A program made the position numbers and the translations under genes. The notes under the pieces were generated by a model. It had not been told where the DNA came from. It saw only the letters and a program-made list of their open reading frames with translations, and searched no databases. A stretch of 64,000 bases of DNA from Maratus speciosus. Lineage: Eukaryota > Arthropoda > Arachnida > Araneae > Salticidae. Positions 57,661 through 64,000 of this stretch are shown here, in pieces; within the stretch, counting starts at the first letter, position 1; every line of letters starts with the position of its first letter. The stretch covers positions 671,792,484 through 671,856,483 of the forward strand of contig OZ010788.1 of NCBI GenBank assembly GCA_963932465.1. The letters are read 5' to 3'.

Positions 57661-57977
57661 AGAGTGTATACAAATCATTCGTACATTTTTTATATGTCCA
57701 CGCTTAGCGTTTCAGCGGAAGTCCCGAATTTATAATTATTTTTATTTGTTTTTGGTGGAGATTACCCTCTTTATAATCCCAAAAATGTGATTTGGTGTTT
57801 ATGCTTCTTTTTATTCCGTTTTACCCCTTTTTTTTTTTTTACTTTATAATCTTCAACTTTTGTAGAAATTGGCCTTACATTTTGGATAGGATGTAAGCTA
57901 AACAATAATTTCTTTATGCTTTAAAATAGCTGTTGTTTAGTGTATAATGTTTCTTACACAGACACGACAAAAAGTTA

Positions 57978-59319
57978 TAGGTGCAGATTCCCAAAATCTG
58001 GAAGGAGCCACTTGCTCCTAAACCCAAAATTCTAGCGACCACATTGTGAAACAAACGCATGAAAACAACGTTTATATGGGGGAAAAACTAAACAAAAATG
58101 CTCAGGAATTCAAAGCGAAAACTAATTTATTTAATATATACACGTGTACAATAAAACACATACTAATTACTTCAATTGTGCATATTTAATTTAATATTAA
58201 TTTGAAATTTGAATATTAATTTAGAATAATAAATATCTTAAACTGTGTACAGTCAGAAGGTGAAGTTGGGCAAGATACAGTTAAAAGAAGTTGGAAATTG
58301 CTCGTCAAACGTGGCAACTGAGGTACGTTCGTACTATAACTAGTTTTATAATTGTTTTTTGCACCCCATATTGTACTGAATGTGTATTTATTTGCAATTC
58401 GTAAGTGCATAGTCTGTAACATCATTAAAATGCACTTGCAATAATTTTTTCCCATTCCCCTTAATGTAACGGAAAACTTTTGACTGTCCCTGTAATTAAG
58501 CTATACATCCGATTTTCATGAAATTTGAAATGGCTCGACAAAATTTTGCAGCAATTATATATTTAAAATTTCAGCCCATTCGGAAAGCTGTAACATCATT
58601 AAAATGCACTTGCAATAATTTTTCCCATTGGCTTTAATGTAAAGAAAAACTTTTGATTGTCCCTGTAATTAAACTATACATCCGATTTTCATAAAATTTG
58701 AAATGGCTCGACAAAATGTCGCAATAATTATATGTTTAAAATTTGAGACCATTCGGAAAGCTTTAACATCATTAAAATGCACGTGCAATAATTTTTCCCA
58801 TTGGCCGTAATGTAAAGAAAAACTTTTGACTTTCCCTGTAATTTAACTATACATCCGATTTTCATAAAATTTGAAATGGCTCCACAAAATTTTACAACAA
58901 TCATATATTTAAAATTTCAGACCATTCGATTGGGTAGTTTTTGCTCTATTATATGCGGGCGGACGGACAGACAGACGGACTGAACGACGACTATAGGTGC
59001 TACGTATTTATATAATTACGAACGCACCTAAAAATAAATATAAGCTAAGCTATCATGATAGTGAGGAATATTAGTAAAACAATATTTCTTATCTTGACTT
59101 TGTCATATAAAAGTATTTGTAAATATTGAAAAAAGGGTGAATGCGTGAGATTATTTTGCACTATAAAAATACACTTCAAACATTTGTTTTTCTCTTAAAA
59201 AATTATCCTTAAAAAAACCCCCCATAAAAAACACATAGCGACTTAGACCCCAAAAGTTAGTGGCCACAGTAAAACATTAAGTCACCAAGTGTCGACTGGC
59301 GATCGTGAATCTGCACCTA
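57978..59319. mobile_element. 1.34-kb TIR element with TA flanks, containing a repeat F array
   Basis: TAGGTGCAGATTC at 57978 and GAATCTGCACCTA ending at 59319 are perfect 13-bp inverted repeats, with a TA directly outside each. Similarity stops soon after the ends. The interior contains the repeat F array and a minus-strand frame (58216-58455) with no support. Confidence 0.6.
58430..59030 (-). repeat. Repeat F, copy 2: three tandem units plus hairpin end
   Basis: Three units of about 150 bp: AAAATGCACTTGCAATAATT, CATTGGC(C/T)(G/T)TAATGTAA, CATCCGATTTTCATAAAATT and ACCATTCG blocks. Then a GGACGGACAGACAGACGGAC tract and the hairpin TAGGTGC (58994-59000) / GCACCTA (59024-59030). Confidence 0.8.
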
Positions 59320-59379
59320 TACAAAAAGTTTAATATATCATCACGTATTGCATCTATAATTGAGCGATATTATCAAGAA

Positions 59380-59890
59380 TGGTATGTATAGTGAATGTGT
59401 ATAACAATAAACGGTTGCAACAAAATAATCTTTTATGCGAAACCGCTCTTCTCCATATACTCCACAGTCATCCCAATAAGTAAATATTGGTTTAAATAAG
59501 TTAAGAAACGAAGCTTTCAAACCGTATTTATTTTATTTTAAAAATTAAATCTGTTAAAAAAATATTCTCAATTTCTCGTGTCACAGGAAATTGATATGTT
59601 GTTTATCGGTTAATCTATCTGTTGACACAATTGGATGCTTCGATAATTTTCCTCAAAAGTGTTCAGAAGTAACCGGTTCAAGACTAACTCTTATTAATAC
59701 TTTGGTAATTTTCTTCGGAGAAAACCCAGCCATTTGGGGGAAAAAAATTAAAGTTTTCTAAACAAAGAATGAAACTTTGTACTCAAATCTTGTTTTGTAA
59801 TGGTTGAAAATACTTTATATTAAAAAAAATGTATGCATTATTTAAATATAAATTATTTATTAATGATCACCAAAGAAAAGTTAACTCCAT
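59380..59890 (+). repeat. Local duplication E, copy 4
   Basis: Matches both parts of copy 3 without its insertion; includes GTTAAGAAACGAAGCTTTCA, CACAATTGGATGCTTCG and TTAAAGTTTTCTAAACAAAG. Confidence 0.7.
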
Positions 59891-59937
59891 TATTTTAAAT
59901 GGTGCCTATTTTCTTTGAATTCCCTTCTCTTTATCTT

Positions 59938-60709
59938 TCTTTTCACTTTCTTCCATCTTTACAAGAAGAAAGTATTGGATTCGTGAAAATTTTCGACTTT
60001 CGGTTTTCGACGGATTTACACGTTTTAGGGGTCAGAGGTTCCGAAAAAACATGTTTTTACAAAATGTCTGTCTGTGAGTCTATGACTCACTGTATGTTGT
60101 GTCTGTATGTGGCACAAATTTTCTCAAGACCTAATGCATGGAATTTAATTAAAAATTATATTCAGTGAGTACCCGATATAGGTTGGTGCTGATTAGTTTT
60201 TTGTGTCAATCGCTCAACAGATGGCGCTATTATGCAATATTTTTCACGATTTCCACAATAGCTCAAACTCCAGAACTAATGCACGGATTTTTATCAAACT
60301 TCAGATTGAGTTAGTCCTTGACATGAATTTATGTTTTAGATATTTTGGTGTAAATTGCTCAACAGGTGGCGCTGCTATGCTGCATTTTTTGTAATTTCTG
60401 AAATAGCCCTATCTCAATAACGAATGCTTGGATTTTCAACAAACTTCAGATTCAGGTATACCTTGATATAAATTAGTGCTGTTTATCTTTTGGTGTAAAT
60501 TACTCAACAGGTGGCACTGCTATGCTACATTTTTCAGTATTTTCGCTATAGCTCTATCTCAAGAACTAATGCATGAATTTTCATCAAACTACAAATTCAG
60601 ATATACATTGATATGAATTGGTGCTAAATTGATGTAATTTGTTGTATATTTAAATGATTTAATTGACGGGATTTATATAGAAGAAATCTTTGTGATAGCC
60701 ACAACATAC
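59938..60709 (+). mobile_element. Helitron/Helentron-like element, family H copy 5
   Basis: 5' ACTTTCTTCCATC with GAAGAAAGT, a GTCTGTCTGTGAGTC tract near 60064 and three tandem units of about 144 bp. The 3' end keeps the hairpin TTGTG-ATAGC-CACAA, then CATACTAG before TTT. The loop differs from copy 2 (ATGGC) while the stem is kept. Confidence 0.75.
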
Positions 60710-60716
60710 TAGTTTA

Positions 60717-61126
60717 TCATCAAATTCGTTTTTTCGAGTTCGCCTAAAAAGATTATAGTTTTGTAATATTTTAACACCTTTATTTAAATTGCAACATTTT
60801 ACTATTTTCATAACATATTCATGTATATTTAGAAATTAATTTTAAGGTAGTTTTGCGTTAGCTGACCAAATGCGATAAATCGCCCAATAATCTATACGTT
60901 TATAGTTGTCGCTATGTAACTGCGAAAACGAAATATTTTAAATACAAAACGAGCCCGAAGTTAACAGCCAAATAAATCGCCAAAAATTGCTATTTATTTA
61001 CATAGTTGCCATCTTTTACGCTTTCTTCTTACAATTAAAATTTTATAGTAAACATTGTGTTACTTAATCTTCGAAATCTGTAGACTAAAGGAGGAGAAAA
61101 AGGCGTAAACATTGACAGCTATGCTT
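60717..61126. other. DNA without a recognisable gene
   Basis: Nothing recognised. Confidence 0.5.
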
Positions 61127-61373
61127 TTAACCCTCTCGCTGCGCAGCCCAAGCTATGCTCGGGAATGCATTTTCCCGTCAAATTAATACTATTTGGCTGT
61201 TCCAACCAGCTGTTTTTTAGCGAAAGCTTTGTCTGATTTAATCAGGACATCCCCCTCCCCCCCCCCGATTCCGATAGTCAAAAATTTCTGCTTTAAAGAA
61301 CCGGTGATAAACGATTACAAATTCTGTAAAAGACGCTCATCGCGAAGAATTACTTACGCAACGAGAGGGTTAA
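61127..61373. mobile_element. TTAA-flanked MITE (247 bp)
   Basis: Left end TTAACCCTCTCGCTGCGCAG; right end TTACGCAACGAGAGGGTTAA. The frame at 61193-61396 crosses its right end and is incidental. A lone related end lies at 47117-47132. Confidence 0.8.
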
Positions 61374-61494
61374 TTATGCTCATTTCACTGATTTAAGCGA
61401 GTAGTTTAATTTCATGCCTTAAATTTTTGTTTTATTTATATTTTATTTTATTTTATATTTATTTATTGATGCAGTTTAAATTCTGTTATGGAAT

Positions 61495-61810
61495 ATAAGC
61501 TGGAAACAAATGCTGAACTATTTTTATTAATTTAAGTACAAATGGATTTATCTTTTGTAATCCTCTGTCTACACGCGATAGAGATAGATTAAAAAAATTC
61601 TTGCTTGAAAATTCTTTTAAATTCTATAAAATATTAAGACATTGCGATGCGTCTTTCAAACAAACTGCATTTGTAAGTATATTTTTCTCTCTATTCGACG
61701 GTGTAAAAGTGGAAATTTGTGCGTTGTTAAAAGCTAAAAAGATTGCAATGAAAGCGAAATTTAATCGTCTGCTTTTGCCAACATCAAAATAACGCAGCGT
61801 TACGGACGGA
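61495..61810 (+). repeat. Dispersed repeat J, copy 2
   Basis: Direct relative of 2945-3310. Frames at 61601-61899 are within it. Confidence 0.6.
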
Positions 61811-61959
61811 CAGGGTTGTCTTTTATAATAGAGATTTTCAAGCATGGATATTATTAAATTTGCATGAAACTCGGTAACAGAAGTATAAATTCTTTCCATT
61901 TAAAATTTTGTAAATAATTCATCAGTTGTTTGTTTCCGTGCAATATTCGAAAAACTCAA

Positions 61960-62151
61960 TTGCTAAAAGAAATGAACCCATTCCGTTCTGGCGCTGTTAG
62001 CGGATGTATGTCATTAGCTACCAGTGTTGCCGCACATGGAAGTTTTTTACCCGACAGCCAAGAAGGGTTATCTGTTTCACGCGTATCTAGGTATGGGGAT
62101 TTCTTTATACCCTCGAAACACCCCAACGGCTGGATAGATTTTAATGAATAA
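61960..62151 (+). other. GC-richer segment open on both strands
   Basis: From ATG 61972 the plus strand reads MNPFRSGAVSGCMSLATSVA, then VSRVSRYGDFFIPSKHPNG, to a TAA at 62149-62151. The minus strand is open too, with DTRETDNPSWLSGKKLPC and VANDIHPLTAPERNGF. GC is visibly above background. It could be a short exon or, more likely, a piece of an old element. No family recognised. Confidence 0.25.
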
Positions 62152-62845
62152 GGTCTCTAATCAATTCGTCTAAACTGTCCGATGGTTATGGGCTATGTTT
62201 TGTTTTCATAAATTCAAAATGACGGCGATAAAATACAAAATAACAGTAGAGACGAAAAAATTTTTTTACGCACCCTATTGAGTGGCCTATCATGGGATAG
62301 GTCTTTCAAAATGAAGACGATGTTTCGTTGATTATTTTACAGTCAGAATCTCTGTTTAAATATGACACAACCTGGAAGTTGTGTAGGTAGGATCGCTAGC
62401 TTTAGTGCAACTCTAACCATCATAGGCCTCATCAAAACAGTGTTTATAGATAGGAACTAACAATTAAAGACAACTTAAAAGTCATCAATATAAGTAAATA
62501 AAAAAATAGGTAAGTAATATAAAAAATAGTTTCACACTGATGAGAAATAATTAATGAGTTCGCTTTTTACGCAGTTGGGATTTTAAATTTTTAAATTTAA
62601 TTTTCACTTGTTTCAAAGAAATTTTTTATTCACACCGTAAAAATTTAATTTGTAATTTTTCTTTACTTCATTTAAGGAAAATGAATTATCCTGTAAACCA
62701 AAAATAAGTGTTAAAACTTTCTGGTGAGAATTCGGAATATTTAATTAAAAAATCAGCCATATATCATGACGTCATTATCGGATATGACGAAATTAGCATG
62801 ACGTATGCTGCGTACGAGGTTAAATCTTCACAAATAAGTAATGAA
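62152..62845. other. DNA without a recognisable gene
   Basis: A CCTATCATGGGATAGG hairpin lies near 62286-62301. Nothing else seen. Confidence 0.45.
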
Positions 62846-63114
62846 TTAACAAGTTGAGTCCCACGGTGACTGACACTGAAACGGAAAACTTTACAATGTT
62901 TTAAGTAATTTTTCAGAAAGTATAAACCTGTAATAAATAAAAGGTAAGTAAATTTTAGATAAAGTTTCAGTAATTACTTAAAACAATATATATATATATA
63001 TATTTATTTACTTTTATATCATATCTTACACCGTCAGTCATCGGTGAATGGCGCGTTCTAAACGGAAAGTACAGTGTCAGTCACCGGTGGCTGACGTGGC
63101 GCTTAACGTGTTAA
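62846..63114. mobile_element. TTAA-flanked MITE (269 bp)
   Basis: Left TTAACAAGTTGAGTCCCACG and GGTGACTGACACTG pair with right CAGTGTCAGTCACCGGTGG and GGCGCTTAACGTGTTAA. It also contains a short TA run. Confidence 0.75.
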
Positions 63115-64000
63115 TACACAAATTTATCGATGATATAATACGGAATCTAACTACGCCCTAATACTGAAATAATCAGAATATTAAATACTACCATAAAAAG
63201 TCAAAAGTTTCGCGATGCTGCTAATACGAAAGTATTCAAAATGCCTTTCCCTGTAGTTAATAGACAATCTAATAAAATGGGCTTTGTGTAAAAAATCTTA
63301 AAATAAAACACACCTTTAAAACACATTAAATAAAACTAAACCTCATCAGTACAAATATCAATAAAAATAAATATGTTGTTTATTTTTAACACATTTTTCC
63401 ATTTAAAATATTAAATCACCATAACAATTAATTTATTTCATATATTAAATGCAAATATTTTGAACGTAAGTTTCGGTTTTCGACTGATATGAGGACTGAC
63501 GAGGTGCTTTTCTAAATCTTTGAAAAAGTATTGTAAATGTTTTATTATAAAATATTAATGTGTTATTTTTTAGTTTGATTAAAAACCTGATTTTAAATGT
63601 CTTTCTAATTTTGAAATTCTGATATAGACATAATAGGGTTAGCTATTTTAAAATGTAAAAAAAATCTATTAGATTTTTTAATTAACACTCAAAACCGCCG
63701 CAAACATTCTTGCCAAATCTGGAAGGTTTTTTATTAAAAAATTGCGAATTTACACCAGAAAAATTTTAATACTAATTTTCATTTATTGTAATCGCTCACT
63801 TATACGCATTGTCTTTTATGCACGTTTTTTTTCGCGGTCCTGGTGAGGGACAACGCATGTATACATCTTATTTATTTATGCGCGACACCGAAAAAGTATT
63901 TCGCACTTATGGGCGTCACAACAATTTTCAAGAATTACCCCCATTTTGTTCTGCTTCTAGGAATGCATTCGTTACATAACTCGTGGCATTGATCTCTAAC
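63115..64000. other. AT-rich DNA without a recognisable gene
   Basis: No element end, RNA gene or supported frame seen up to the window edge. Confidence 0.5.

Overview
The window looks like a stretch of nuclear DNA from an animal with an AT-rich (about 30% GC by eye), transposon-laden genome. Several things point to an arthropod, and an arachnid such as a spider is my best guess: pogo/Tigger-like, mariner-like and TTAA-flanked (piggyBac-type) miniature elements, a Penelope-like retroelement fragment, Helitron/Helentron-like elements with internal tandem arrays, tRNA-like SINE material, minisatellites and long homopolymers. The organism is an inference from repeat style; no host gene identifies it. 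There are no bacterial signatures: no operons, no ribosome binding sites, and open frames barely longer than chance.

Layout. 1-7.3 kb: AT-rich DNA with a foldback made of Penelope-type 3' sequence (1072-1662), a near-perfect 421-bp TTAA palindrome (4401-4821) and a repeat ending in a hairpin (6777-7301). 7.4-12.5 kb: a 1.2-1.4 kb inverted duplication whose arms carry a GC-richer, possibly once-coding segment; the spacer holds a foldback and a 1.64-kb TA-flanked element. 12.9-19.8 kb: pogo-like elements (one with a nested TTAA element), a Penelope-like coding remnant and small MITEs. 20-27.7 kb: two Helitron-like elements, a pogo-like element with a transposase remnant, a young TTAA-bounded foldback and a mariner deletion derivative. 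28-38 kb: old dispersed repeats, a 38-bp minisatellite of about 23 units, two more pogo-like elements and two more Helitron-like elements. 38-47 kb: a TTAA MITE, a second TA-flanked element with the same plan as the 9.5-kb one, and a palindrome with a tRNA-like sequence in each arm. 47-60 kb: small MITE clusters, a second mariner derivative, four diverged copies of a local duplication, a weak two-exon candidate on the minus strand, another pogo-like element, a large foldback and a TIR element holding a 150-bp tandem array. 60-64 kb: the fifth Helitron-like element, two TTAA MITEs and a GC-richer segment.

How it works together: nothing here supports a working gene pathway. The window is a record of transposition, with nested insertions, inverted pairs and array growth inside elements. 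The strongest lead is structural. Four repeat families with little overall similarity share one plan: a terminal 7-11 bp hairpin, then a short GTCT/TACG/GTCC tract, then sequence carrying a CCGATTTTCAT-like core, present as 135-150 bp tandem units in three of the four. The best preserved family also has a Helitron-type 3' end (short hairpin then CTAG/CTAA before T), so this may be a group of Helentron-like nonautonomous elements.
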